A DNA stretch of 64,000 nucleotides from Ursus arctos. Taxonomy: Eukaryota > Chordata > Mammalia > Carnivora > Ursidae. The notes under the pieces were generated by a model. The model had not been told where the DNA came from. It was given only the letters and a program-made list of their open reading frames with translations, and did not search any database. Made by a program: the position numbers and the translations under genes. Positions 49,147-61,785 of the stretch are shown here, piece after piece. The DNA lies in assembly GCF_023065955.2 (NCBI RefSeq), contig NW_026622874.1, positions 84,572,658 through 84,636,657 of the forward strand. The letters are read 5' to 3'. Each line of letters begins with the position of its first letter. Position 1 is the first letter of the stretch.

Positions 49147-49316
49147 TTTATTTTTAAGATAGAGAGAGACCACAAGCCGGGAGTGCAGCAGGCAGAGGGA
49201 GAAGCAGACTCCCCACTGAGCAGGGAGACTGATGTGGGACTCAATTCCAGGACCCTGGGATCATGACCTGAGCCGACGGTGGATGCTTAAGCAAGGGGAG
49301 CCACCCAGGCGCCCCT
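49147..49316 (-). mobile_element. SINEC (right arm only)
   Basis: TTATTTTTAAGATAGAGAGAG start, end GAGCCACCCAGGCGCCCC, flanks CAGATGTGATT and CAGATGTGGTT. The left arm lacks it near 36995. Confidence 0.92.
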
Positions 49317-49789
49317 GACAGATGTGGTTGACAGCAGTTCACTAGTCACATATGCTCACAGCTCAGGGGGGAGGATCACACACACTGTGCAGGGCTGGGC
49401 AGGGATTTCTCTTGGGAACAGAGGGAACAAGCAGCGGCTTGGAAGGCAAGACTTTGTCCTAAAGGTGGAGGGGGGCTGCAAGTCCTGGTTCCGATGGGAG
49501 GGTATGAGTGGATTGCTTGAAGAATTCAGTGGGCTTCTAGGGAATGGAGAGTTGCTCCTCAAAAATAAAAAAACCAGGCACTATGTCTGGTCCCTGTGAT
49601 GAGAAGGGATTTTGGTTAGGAGACCTTACTTTGCATTAGGCCATTTGAGCCCCTCCTTGATTTTCCAAGGCTTCAAGACAGCCCTTAGTATGGAATCTTA
49701 ATTTCAGGCTTATAACACAAGAGGATATGAAAAAGTAATTCTTCTTAGAACTAATAATGGGATTTCACAGTGACACAGCATACAGAGTA

Positions 49790-50600
49790 AACACGTAAAT
49801 GTAAGTTGTATTGTTATATGCTAGCAATGAACATGAGGACAGCACGATAAGTACATTCATCATTACTAGTAAAACTAAACTACCTAGGGATATATCTAAT
49901 AAAGCAGGTCAAGGACTTGCATGCTGAAAGCTATTTAGCACTAATAAAGGAAATCAAAGATAAAAATAAGTAAATAAAAGGTAAAAATAAACATTTTATC
50001 TTTTATCAAAGATAAAAAAGAGAAGGTGCCTGGGTGGCTCAGTCAGTTAAGAGTCTGCCTTCAGGTCAGGTCATGAACCAAGAGTCCTGGGATCAAGTTT
50101 CCCATCAGTCTTCCTGCTCTGTGGGGAGCCTGCTTCTCCCTTGGCCTCTGCCTCTCTCTCTGTCTCTCATGAATAAATAAATAAATAAAATATTGGGGAA
50201 AAAAGGGAGAGATATACCACATCCGTGAATTGTAAGATTGAGCATAGTAAAGATGTTAATTTTCCCCAGATTTGTGAAGAGATTTAACGCATTCCTGTAA
50301 AATCCAGTAAGGTTTTCTTTTTATTTTTGTCGTGATAGACAAGACTATGCTAAAATGTATGTGGAAAGACAAAAGAATTAGAGTAGTTTCAAAAACAATT
50401 TAATAAAAGAATCATAAAATGGGAACATACAGTGTACCAAGTTTCAAAACTTATTAGATACTTATAATTGGGAAGACAGTGTGTCATCTCCAGGACAGAC
50501 ACACAGATCAATAGAACAGAACAAAGAACCCAGAAATCGTCCCCACAAATACATCCAACTGATTTTGAAAAAGGTGCTAAAGCAATTCAACTGAGGAAAG
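49790..50600 (+). mobile_element. old L1 ORF2 fragment (right arm, shared)
   Basis: ACAGATCAATAGAACAGAACA and neighbouring text are typical mid ORF2 L1 sequence. Counterpart of 35780-36640. Confidence 0.7.
50023..50203 (+). mobile_element. SINEC (right arm only)
   Basis: Head AAGGTGCCTGGGTGGCTC, tail ATGAATAAATAAATAAATAAAATA. Not present in the left-arm L1 fragment. Confidence 0.9.
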
Positions 50601-50960
50601 ATAGCCTTTCAACTGACTGTAGGCATTTAAAGCTGTGATGAGCTCACAGGCCCCAGACTCAGAAAAGAACACCAGCAGGGAAGGAAGATGGTGGTTTGTC
50701 TGAGGTCCTACCAGGTGCTGATGGGAAAGGAGGGATCGTTTGTGCCCAGCTCAGGATGCAAGCTCCAAGCGCTGGGTGTCAGTTTCTTTCATCATTCTGA
50801 GCCGAGATCCTCCTGATCCATCAATTCCACAGGCTCTGGGGATTGTCCCGTCAGCTCCCACACTGCAAACCGGGGTCACCCCTAACTGAGCACCCAGTGC
50901 TCCAGACTCCATTAGCCTTCCCATTAGCATCATTGTCAGCCTATATGAGGTGGCAAGATC

Positions 50961-51528
50961 GTTCTCAGTAACTCTGTAAGTACATCCTTCCAGTCCAGCA
51001 AAAAAGAGAGCTCTTCTAGCCTAGCCACTCCCTCCCGTTCGACCCTGGCATTCATTCTGATTGGACAAACCCACCACCACCCTCCCCAGCTCTGAAGTAT
51101 GGTGAGGGTGTTTGTGTGTGTGACCGGCCAGGCCTTGGTAAGTTTCACCATGTTTCAGGCGAGGAGCCTCATCTGATCCACAGGGATTGAAAGGAGGGTT
51201 TAGTTCTTCATCATTAACTCAGGCTGTTGTAGAAGAAAGAATGCTGGATAGACAGAACACCAAATGCCTACTTTAGCCTCTTGCGGAGAAGTTTCATGGT
51301 TAATGCCTGCTTTTTGCTCCAATATGAATGTCCACAGGGGTTTTACATTTCAGATTCTCTTTCCTTGACTTTGTCAGAGGATGCAGATGAGCTGGCAGTG
51401 AACGTTCTCTGACATTGTCTCATGACATAGTTGAGGACTACCCCAGTATAGTCTCCTCTTTGGAGGCATCGCACAGCCTGAGTGAGACGCCTGAACTAGC
51501 CAGTAACAAACTCCACTCCCGTGTCATA
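50961..51528. repeat. 568-base perfectly identical tract (right copy)
   Basis: Reverse complement of 34828-35395 without a single difference. Confidence 0.95.
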
Positions 51529-52062
51529 GAGGTCTAGCTCCTTCATCAGCAACTTAAAGGAGTTGGGCCTGCCTGCAGGAAGCCTTTGGCGTGGCCCTCA
51601 GTGAAAAAGTGACAAGTGTCCTCTGAATCAGGAGCTTTTTCTGAATCCAAGGCTCAGCAAAGAACAGAGGTGTCCTTTGCTTAGAAAACGACAAGAGGCA
51701 TATCAATATATCTGCCCCACCTTCTTCCAATTACTCTCAGCCTCACCATCCACACCTATGGGATTGACACCTTATACTAATTGCCCTTGACTCTTACTAC
51801 TTACTAATACCCATGGAATGTGTCCACTGGCAAGCTGGGAGACTGTGCTCATTCAGTGGTTTGCATTACCCTCTTAGCAGAGGACCACTCTCAAGAAAGT
51901 GGTGTATTTGATCTCACCACTCCCCCTGGCAAGCCTCCCTAAGCTCAGCCTTCCCCACTGTCATTTCTACTTGGGGTATCAATGAGCTCTTGTTCCTCCA
52001 TTAAATACTAAGTAAGTTTTTGACACCTCATCTTGCCCAAAGTATGTACCCTGGGTTTTTAT

Positions 52063-52068
<6 letters not shown>

Positions 52069-52100
<32 letters not shown>
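52069..52100. repeat. (TG)n microsatellite
   Basis: About 16 TG units, the counterpart of 34271-34301. Confidence 0.95.
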
Positions 52101-52101
<1 letters not shown>

Positions 52102-52843
52102 TCCAAGGTTCTTAAAAGTTTGAGTAGCTCCATTCAGTGCTCCTGGCAGGGAAATGGAACATAGAAACACGTTTATTTATCTAGAAAATGTTTTCTAAGA
52201 AGTGCAGTACAAAAAATGAACATCTTAAATATGCATAATAATGAAACACCTGTGAACCACCCCAACTTGAGAAATTATTGAGGTGCCTCTGTAATCCTTC
52301 CCCTTCAATGTTCTACCCTCCCCACTCCCTAAAGGTCACAAATGTGGTGATCTTGTTTCCCTTTCCCCCTCTCCTTTCTTCTTCTGTGTAGTATTTTATC
52401 ATATGTGTTTCTCTAACATTCGTTTTGCTTGGTTTGAACTTTTCAAAAATGTTCTATTCCCTTCTTTCAGTGAATAGTATGTTTCTTAAATTCAGCGATT
52501 GATGCTTGTAACTGGCAGCTCTAGTTTGTTTTTACTGCTACATAGTTTTCCATTGTACCAGTTTTCTGCACATTCCCTCCTCCACATTTGAAAGGCGATT
52601 ATGTGCGCAAAGCCCTTACTTCACAACTCCTCAGGCGGAGTGGGCGCTCGATGAACATTTGTTTAGTGGTTGAGACTGAGCCCCGACTAACGGTAATACT
52701 AACACTATTTCCCCGGGCTGGATTCTCTGCGCTTCGCCCCAACGCTGAGGTTCCTGCTAGCTCTGCACCCTGCCGGGTGAATGACAGTTATAAAATGTTC
52801 TGAACAATAAGGAGAAACCCTGGGCACTCCCCGCGCCCCCATG

Positions 52844-53005
52844 ACTACAATTCCCAGAAAGGATTGCTTTCCCCCTTCACCCTCCTGGGCGTGCTTCCGC
52901 GTTTGGTGGGCGTGGCCAAAGGAATTATCCAATGAGCCCTTCCGTTGGCCGAGGAGGCGGAGAAATTGTCCATTGAGTGTCTGGGCAGATGCGCCATTGA
53001 GTGGG
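52844..53005 (+). promoter_or_regulatory. LCMT1-type promoter, right-arm copy (weakened)
   Basis: The ZNF143-type site is kept in its left half (ACTACAATTCCCAGAA, 52844-52859), but its end is changed. Of three CCAAT boxes only the one at 52929-52933 survives. The other two read CCATT (52980 and 52995 region). The GC box region is altered to GGTGGGCGTGGCC. Confidence 0.7.
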
Positions 53006-53174
53006 AAGGTTGTTAGGGCCGCTGACATGTTTGCGTCACTGAGTCGCGTCAAGTGAGCGCGGTGGAACGAGCCTTTCTCTTCTGCTTTCTCTCAGACTCG
53101 CTTATTTCCCGCAAGGTCTGTGGACCCCGCTTCCATGTCCCGGATGGGCACAGCACCGTGGAACCTTCACAGGT

Positions 53175-53283
53175 ATGGCCAGTAGGCTGAGGACGCCCTC
53201 CTTCACCTCCTGTTCTTCCTCCTCGACAGACACAGACGACGACGGTGTGCGCGGCACTTACGAAGATGCTTCTACGTCCAGAG
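53175..53283 (+). pseudogene. LCMT1: LCMT1-like exon 1, right-arm copy
   Basis: Same start context (AGGTATGG) and frame as the left copy, reading FTSCSSSSTDTDDDGVRGTY then EDASTSR, and the same AGAG|GTGCCT end. It has one Asp codon fewer than the left copy (in-frame GAC loss or gain), and both cysteines after the GVRG motif are replaced (Tyr and Ser). The same one-base deletion before the donor puts it out of frame with a normal LCMT1 exon 2. The frame happens to stay open to 53753, but that extension is not conserved in the left arm. No exon 2 lies within the remaining 10.7 kb. Confidence 0.8.
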
Positions 53284-55235
53284 GTGCCTGCCGGGCGCGG
53301 GGTCAGGGGCCGGCGTCCCCGGGGGGCTGGTGCCTCGGGCCTCGGGGGGAGTCGGGCCTGTGTCTCAGAAACACGCGTATTCGCCAGAATTCAGCCACTT
53401 TTTGTCGCTTTCGCGACCCTCGTTTCACACGTGTGAAGTGCACAGGACGAGGGCTTCATTCCTGGAGTGATAATTATCTCACCTGTGCTGTGCGCCGGGC
53501 CTGGGGATGGCGTGACTGGGACTCCGGCGCTGAACCGGGCAGACGGGGTCTTGGCCTTCTTGGGGCTAAAGTCTGGCTGCAAGACGGAGGAGAAGCAAAT
53601 AAGTATAGTGTTGATGGGGGAGGAGGAGTTCACGTTCTCTCTCTCTTGAATAGGTTACTTTCCATCGGGGGTGTCAGGATCCCCATTGTGCACCTGAAAC
53701 CAGGCCAGTCAAGGTGTGTGTGTGGAGGGAATGGCCTGCCCAGGACCACGTAATATTGGTGTGCAGAGCCAGTGCTTGCCAGAGCTCTTGCGTGTATGCT
53801 ACAGGAGTCTACATTCTTAAGAGAGTAGTGGGGGCAACGTGGTGAGCAAAGATGTGTGTCACAAATCGGAAAGCAGGAGACTTGAGTGTACCTCATTCAT
53901 TTGTTCATTCAGCAAAAAGTGTTGAGAGATGTACCCTTCCTTTTGGGTTGGTGTTGGGTATTCAGTGATAAATTCACATGATAAATAGGACTGACACGGT
54001 GTCTGACATACTCACAACTGGTTTAGTAAACACAGGAAGCAAATAATTACCTATGAAATAAATTATAGTATTGCTTTGAGTGCTGAGAAATACAGCTGGG
54101 TTAGAGTTTGTAATTTAGGCAGTAATGTTTAAGCTGAGAACAGAAGGCTCAGAACAAAACAGGGATGGAGGGGTGTTGTTCAGTTAGAAGAGGGAAGGAG
54201 TGTGAACTGTTAAAGGAATTGAGAGAATGCCCTTGAAGCTGGGGCCACGTAGAGACTGTAGGGTGGGGAAAGCCAAGGTTTGGGGTTAAGACTTGCACTT
54301 TTTGTAGGTTCTTGGAGACTAAGCAGAGTGATTGAAAACATGGAGTCCAGAGCCAAGCTGATCCAAGCTCTGCCACTAGCTGTGTTACTAAACCATTCTG
54401 CATCTCAGTTTTCTGATCTGAGACTCGGGGATGATAATAATCCCACTTCATAGATGATCATAAAGATTAAATGATACTTAACGTTAATAAAACACTTAGA
54501 GCTATGTCTGACATGTAATAGATGTTAGTGGTGGTTGATTCAAGAAATAGATAAACACATACAAACGTACTGAAGACTTGGAGGCAGCGTATGGTGAAAT
54601 TATCGAACGTAAACGGCTTCCACCCAACTTCATTTCTTCTGCAGTTTTCAGGTGCTGTTGACCACGTGTAGCACTGTTGAATTAGAAATAATTTTTCTCA
54701 TATCGACTGGTCTTTGGTAAGAAAATCTGATGTGCCATCGAAATGATCAGAGAGAAAGAAAATACTTTTCAGTAGCATACTATGATTACGTTTATTTAAA
54801 ATTTCTTGTTAGTATTGATTTATTTAGTATTCATTCGTAACAGTTTTTGAAGACTTGCTTACTTAAAAACAGTAAATTAACTGTAGAGTAATTTCAGACA
54901 CAGCAAAAGGACAGAGAAGTAGTATAACTAGAGCTTGCCTTTTCTTGACTCTCTGTGGGATAGTTTTGATAATTTTTCTGTTCTTCTCTGCTTCAGTTTC
55001 CAATGCCCCCCTGTCTGCAGACATCTCAACATTGTAAGGGAAGTTTGGGTTTGGAATTATAGAGACTCTAAGGCAGTTGTACCCAGCCCAGAATGCACAT
55101 CAGCAGAGCCTATGGGACTTTTTAAAGAAAATGCAAATGCTTAGGTCCTCTTCTAGACTCACTGAGTCAGAATCTTCTGGGATGGGTCTCAAGCTCTAAA
55201 GACCAGGCATGTATGCCATCGGGATGCATTTCTTC

Positions 55236-55239
<4 letters not shown>
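53284..55239. other. right-arm copy of intron 1 (first part)
   Basis: Paralogous to 31096-33093. It contains a MIR counterpart (about 54320-54540). No separate gene recognised. Confidence 0.6.

Positions 55240-55271
<32 letters not shown>
55240..55271. repeat. poly-T run of 32
   Basis: An uninterrupted T32. The left-arm counterpart is only A14 (31082-31095). Confidence 0.95.
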
Positions 55272-55273
<2 letters not shown>

Positions 55274-55632
55274 ACTGGGCTTTCCTTCATCGGAACAACA
55301 TGCAACAAGATTGTGAGAATCTATTTGTTAATGTTTGAAAACATTTTCCAGGGCTCTGTCTTTCAAATTCTGTGATTTCGTGCTCTAAATCTTCACTGTA
55401 GTGTGTTAAACCCTTAAACCTTTTCAGAAAGTCATGTTATTAATAACATCAGGATTCCGGTCATGAATCATGGGCAAATCACTTTCTGCCTCAATCCTCT
55501 CTTTGGAACGGGGGTAGGAATGGTAAGGATGTAAGGATTAAATGAGAAATAGAGCCAAGGCAGTCAGCACAGGATGTGGCACAGAGTGAAGCATTCCATA
55601 AATTATTATTACTAGTTTCGATTTTCCTGCAT

Positions 55633-55850
55633 TTTTTTCCTTTTTAGATTTTATTTATTCACTTATATTAGAGAGGGAGTGCATGCTCCTGGGGTGGGGG
55701 GCAGAGGAGGAGGGAAAGGGGAAAGGGAGGGGGAAAATCTCAAGCAGAATCCACACTGAGTGTGGAGCCTGACGTGGGGTTGGATCTCACGACCCTCAGA
55801 TCATGACCTGGGCCGAAATGAGGAGTCGGATACTCAACCAATAGGCCCCT
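55633..55850 (-). mobile_element. SINEC (right arm, shared)
   Basis: TAGATTTTATTTATTCACTTA start, ending CAACCAATAGGCCCCTT. Counterpart of 30506-30720. Confidence 0.85.
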
Positions 55851-58800
55851 TGATTTCCCTCTATCTGAACATTATTTGGTTGATGTTACTATCTCCTAGA
55901 TGTGGGTCAGGCTGGTTCCTGTCACCCTAGGTTACAGCCAAAAACCCCTAAAATCACAATAAGAAAGCCAGTTAGCCTCCCAGGAGTCCTAGGATGCTGC
56001 TGTTTTGGTGTGTTCCCTCCTTCAGTACAGAGCCCTCCTGGGGCTACCGTGCAAGGAATGGCCTGAGATGACCGCTGGGAGGATTAGATGTGAAGTGCTC
56101 CTCCCGGTGCTTGGCACACAGCAGGTGTTCAAGACTGGTAGTTAGTTCAGGACTATGTCACCATCATCAGTGTCATGACCTTCATCATGGACTGGTGCTG
56201 TCACTCCTACTGTCCTACACTTAGAACTCTTCTATAGGACATATTGGGTTTATATGTTATTGTATTCTAATAATTCCATTTGGTTCACCAGGGATCTTAC
56301 GAGCGCTTACTGTGATCACCAACTCTTGTGACTCCCCATCTCCCCTCTCCTTATCTTCCCCATCCTGCTGTTCCCCTAAGGCAGTTCCCTCTTTTGTTTG
56401 CCCGGGGTCCACACCCCCAACCCCTCCCTGTGTCCTGGTAAATTCAGAGTCTATAAGCGCCAGCCTCCTCTCTTTCCTCAGCCTGTCCGTAGCCATTTCC
56501 TCCCTCTCTTTACTTTGACCCTGGCCCTTCTGGGGGTATCATCTGTTCTTGATGTCCCCTCAGGTGCTACCCGTGTTCTCCTACCCTGCATATTTCAGGA
56601 TCGAAAGGGTTCAAGATTTGTGTCCTTCCTCTTCTTTGCCCCCATGCCATTTCTTTGAGATCCATCGTCCCCAGGTGGAGCACGCTGGCCTCCTCCTCAT
56701 TACTGGTTTCTCCCTATGCCCCACTTACCTAATTTGTGGAAGACTTGGGTGGCAGGCCCAGAGCCTTCCTCTCTTTTTCAATTCTTGCCGTTGGCCTAGA
56801 TGACCTCAGTGTGCGCATGGAGGACCCAGCCTCCATACAGGGCCCTCATTTTCTCAAACACCTCCTTGCAGCGATCACCTCTTCTCATCCACCTCTGTCA
56901 CCACTCCCACCGTGGTGCCCTGGAGCTCCTCCCTAGTGCTGCACCACCTTGCAGATGAGCAGTGAGGCACCTTTCAACCCCAATGTCTTCTTTCCGGTGT
57001 GTTCGATCCGTCATTTCTGCTCTGCCCTCAGCATGCTCTTCCCTAGGACCTCCTTGGATTTCTGTGTCCTTTAGATGCTCCCTCGAGGCTCTCATCTCTC
57101 AGCTGAGCTTGGAGTCCCCAGCCCATGATTCAGTGATTGTCCTGGCAATGCTGCTTCCACCCTTGTCTTTCATCTGAGTAAACCCCAGTCCCTGGGTGAA
57201 CCAAAGCATCCATGTTCGCCTTGAATCCTGATGGTGGAAATCACACAGCAGACCAGCTTGGAACAACTGTGAGTTCTTGCCAGCCAGCCTCACCTGTGCC
57301 TTCATGGAGCTCCCCCATTCTGTGGTTGTGCAGCTCACTTTCCTGCTCTCCAGAATCCTTCCAGAAGCCATTTCCCACTCTCCTCAAACCTGTGATTGAC
57401 ACACGTCCTCCTTTGTTCTCGACATAAGATGGGCGATGGGATGGGTATTGCTTGACACAGACGATGGGAAGCTTCAGATCGGAACTCCATGAACATCCCT
57501 CCAAGAAAGGGAACCATCCTTTCCTACCGTGTCAGTGTTCAGCGTCCTCTACAACGGCCACTGGAAGCACACCTGTCTTTAAACACAGTGGGCTCGTTAC
57601 TCATCCTGAGGGAGAACCCACATCATGGCAACTGTGGGGCTGATCAGGAAGAAAGAGGGCGTTAGAAAGAACTTACAGGATTTGGGCTTTGGGCAGATGT
57701 TTTTGGGAGTGTTCAAGGAAGCAGGGGTGTGCTCTGGACTGGGTGCTGTCGGGAGGCAAGGCAGTTCTAGGATTGGGTAGCTCCATCAGTCTTTTCTAGA
57801 AGGAGGTGTGAGTAGTGTGACGAATGGTGTCATTCAGATGGAAGGCAATCGCTCGAATCAGCTGGGAGAGAGGGTGATTGGTATTTTGTGGCTGGCACGA
57901 CAACCTAGTTTTTGTCTTTTTGGACAAAAGAGGAAGTGGTCCTGTTTTCTCTCCCTTCATCATTTCGGCCACGTCACCTCACGCTGCTGTTCTGCGAGAT
58001 GGTTTGTGTCCAAGAGGAGAACCATGTAACCTCTCTGTGAGCCCCAGGCCTGCTTCTACCAGCAGTGCAGTCTGGCTCGAGGTGCCAGGCCACCTCCTTG
58101 ATGTCAGCACTGCTTTTCCTTCTTTCACAGTGGAGGAGGGAAGTCTTCAAAAGGCAAATAGGTGTTTTCCAGGCAGAAGAGACTAGCCTGGACATTGAAG
58201 CACAGGGCTGTGTCAGGCCACAAGACATTGGGTCCAGGAGCAGGTAGCAAGAGAGAATTTTGGAGAGGTTGTCAGATAATGAAATTGGGGAGGTCCAAGG
58301 GGTTTGAAATGGGGGAACTGAGTTGCTCTGGGTTTTCGAGCGATCCCCAGCAGCCCTGTGGGAGATGTGTTGGTGACCAAGGGCAAGTCTGTTCCCCTTT
58401 CCTTCCCTGGAGCCACAGCCCTGGCTCAGGTCCCTCCTCCTACCTGCTCAGTTGCAACATGTCCTTCTCGTTCTGCCTGCTTGTTGTCTAGCTGCCTCTC
58501 CCTTCTAAGTGCTCCTGCTCTGGCCAGGGTGATTTTTTGGGCATCCCACCTCTTCTCCTGTTACTGTGTTTCTGGAAACCTTTTGATTCCTCTTCAGGCA
58601 CAAGGTGAGAATCTGCACTGCGTGGCATGATTCACTTTGCTTTTCGTGATCCTCTCACAAGGAGACCCTGGATCTCCCACTGCCAACTGGAAATCAGTAA
58701 ATTGATGTCTCAGAATAATCGCACATCCATTCTTCCCAAAAGTGTGCTCGAGATCCCCTTCCTGTGTTTGCCTCCTTGCCACCCCAACCCCCCAACTCCG

Positions 58801-60889
58801 TGAATGGGGCCACTGTGTCCTTCAGCTCCTGCCTGCAAAAGGGAGGAGTCATCTGGGAACTCTGCTTTTCCTTCCTTACCCCCTTATGCGATCATTCACC
58901 CAGCCCTGTGACTTTATCTGCTAAATATTTCTGGAATCCACCTCTTTTTCTCCACCTCTGATTCCGTTCTCTTAGTCCACGTTACAGTCATTTGTGGTCT
59001 GAGCCAAGGTGCTAGTCTGCTTGCTGAGCTTCCACGTGCTCCTACCCCCGCCCCCAATCCCTGTCTCCCCCTGAAGCCAGAGGTTTGTGGGAGGCCCATT
59101 CGATCAGGTCACTGACTAATTTCCTGGCTTCTTGTTGCTGTTTGAGGTAGACCCAAACATTCCTTTTGTGTTCTGCATGGCTGCTCCGTCCTCCTTCTCC
59201 AGTCTTGGTTCCGGCTCGCCTTCCCTGCCCTACACAATCTGGTCAGTCCTTCCAGTGTGCCCTGTGCCCACCGGCCTTGGGGCAGCTCGGCTGCTCCCTC
59301 TGCCCGAGAGGCTTTCTCCCTCAGCCCCCTTGTTCCATGAGCTCTCATCTTCCCTCAGATGAATGCAGTCACTCCACATTCTTTATTGAATGCCTACTCG
59401 GTGGAGGCTCGGTTCTCGTGCGGTTCCAGATGTGCCGCAAACAGACCATGGTGGGGCTGTTAGCGAGCCTTTCTTCCAGAGACAGAAGCAGCCAGGGAAC
59501 ACAGAGGCAAGCAGTCCGGCATGTCAGGGCGTGCTGGATGCTGTAGGAGGGTCGGAAGGGGTTGTCATCTGATCTTGGATGGCCAGAGAAGGCCCCTTGA
59601 GGACAACATTGGAGAAAGCCTTGCAGGAGGTAAGGGAGTGAGCCCTGTGCATGTCTGTGGGAAGAATGTCCCGGGCAGAGAGAAGGGGGAGTAGGAAGGC
59701 CTCCATGGAGAGAGCTGGGCTGACTTGTTCCAGGAATGACAAGGCCAGAGTTAGAGAGAAGGGGAATATAGCAGATGGGGTCTTAGGGACCTGGGGCGGT
59801 GGCCACTGGGGGATTTTGAAGTGAAGAATGAGGTGACCTGACTTGGGTTTTATGGGATCACTTCAGCTTCTGTGTTGAGAACAGCGAGGATGGAAGCAGG
59901 GAGATCAGTTAGTAGGCTACTGGAATATTCCAAGACAGAGATACTGCCGGCTTGGATCAGGATGGTAGGTGTGAAGTGCTGAGAACGGAGCAGATTCTGG
60001 TACATGTTGAAGGAAGAGCTGATGGGATGTGCTGACAGATTGGGTGTGGGTGAGGCTGATGAGGCAAAGAAGGTCCCCAGCCTTCTGGGTCATGTCAGAT
60101 GCGGCTCCCTCCGGAGGCCCCTGACAGCTGCAGACAAGGTCCAGCCCATTGTCTGTTCTCTGTGCATCTCGTCGTGGCAGTCAGTCCCGTCACAACAGAG
60201 ACACCTAGTTTCCTGTTTGTCTCCCCTGTGAGAATCATGCTGCCGAGAGGGACCATGTGTGTCTCAGGGCCACGTGCCTTGTAGACCCCTAGGAAGTATT
60301 TCTTAGCTGGCAGAGTGACGAGGAAGTGAATATAGATGGTCAAGGTTCTGTTTCCTGATGAGGACTCAAAATTGCCATGTTCTGCTTCAGTGGTTTTGAG
60401 TGGTCTGTGTGTTTTAGAAACCAGGCCGGGGGCTCAAAGACTGAAATTCTATCGTGAGAATTCCAGAAGTACCTGATTTCCACTGCATCAAAAACGTCCC
60501 CCTTGATGTGCAAATGGGTCAGAGGATCACTTCTTGGGAGAGGCAGCATTTTCTAGAACGCCTAGGCCTTTCCAGCACACTGATGGCATCTTCCTGGCTC
60601 TGCCCAGAGAGCAGGGCTGAGATTTTGATCTGAAATATTCTGAAGGTGGGGGCTGCTGCTTTCCCTCCCCAGAGAAGACATGTCACTTTAGAATGAGAAT
60701 ATTCTGGTGAGGATAAATCAGTTGCCAAACTTGCCCATCAAGAAAGTCAAGTAAATCATGGCTTTTCTGGGTTTTTGTATGCCCCGTCCCCCCATTTTTT
60801 CCAAAAGGGAACAAATTAAATTTTGGAAAATATCTGTGAAAAGCAATGGTCTGAGACCTAGAACAGTAATTATTTTCCTTTGTAGTTTA
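55851..60889. other. right-arm intron-like sequence, no gene seen
   Basis: Paralogous to left-arm 26760-30490. It lacks the left-arm SINE of 28695-28900. It contains the L2-like counterpart (about 59580-59860). Open frames up to 126 codons occur on both strands and are not conserved between the arms. Confidence 0.55.
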
Positions 60890-61010
60890 TTTTATTTTAT
60901 TATTTTACGATTTTATTTTTAGAAAATCTCTGTACCTAACTTGGGGCTGGATCTCACAACCCCCAGATCAAGAGTGACATGCTTTTCCATCTAAGCCAGC
61001 AAGGCAGCCC
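60890..61010 (-). mobile_element. old SINE (right arm, uninterrupted)
   Basis: ACGATTTTATTTTTAGAAAATC ... AAGCCAGCAAGGCAGCCC. It is the undisturbed counterpart of the nested pair at 26420-26731. Confidence 0.75.
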
Positions 61011-61443
61011 TTCCAGATTATCTTTTTAAATGACCAAAGTGAATACATTTCTGTCACACAGTAACCTAATTTGAATAAACTGTGCATATAATTTTTGCCT
61101 CATTTTTTTTTATTTGCTGAATTGTATTTTAGAGTGTGGTTGTACTTTATGTTACGATATTTCTGTTCATCATTGGGGTGTCTATTAGGGCTGTGATGAA
61201 CATTTTTGCATGTGTGTTTGAGTTTTCCAGTGAGATGGATTTCAGGGGAGAAGGTTCTACAAGGTGGGGTCCTTAAAAGAGGTTACATCAATTTCTGTTC
61301 TCACCCATGCTGAATGAGATGCTAATCACAGGATATTCTCAGTCTCTTAAATTGTCAACTGGCAGGTAGAAAGTAATGTCTCTTTTAAAAATTCATGTAT
61401 GTATGTGTATATATGCACACATACAGAAAACATATATATATGT

Positions 61444-61633
61444 TTTAAAGATTTATTTCTATTTTGAGAGAGAGAACAGGGAAGGGGCAGAGGGAGAGGG
61501 AGAGAGAGCATCTTAAACAGGTTCCCCAGTGAGTATAGAGCCTGACTGGAGCTGGATCCCACAACCCTGAGAGCATGACCTGAGCCAAAATTAAGAGTCA
61601 GATGCTTAACGTATTGAGCCACTCAGGTGCCCC
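61444..61633 (-). mobile_element. SINEC (right arm, shared)
   Basis: TTTAAAGATTTATTTCTATTTTG ... TTGAGCCACTCAGGTGCCCC. Counterpart of 25683-25870. Confidence 0.9.
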
Positions 61634-61785
61634 TTAAATTTATATTTTTATACACTAGTAAGAGTGAGTATTTTTAGTTGGTCACTACCAGTGATATTTT
61701 TTTACATGAATCCCCTCTCCTGTCATCTTCCTACTGGGTTGTCTCTTTGGTTATTTATATTTTTATAATTGCTTTTGGGGGGTTT

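Noticed and set aside
53284..53753. Extension of the right-arm exon 1 frame to 192 codons
   Set aside because: The left arm stops after about 55 codons past the exon in the same frame, and the sequence matches intron. The open frame is chance in GC-rich DNA.
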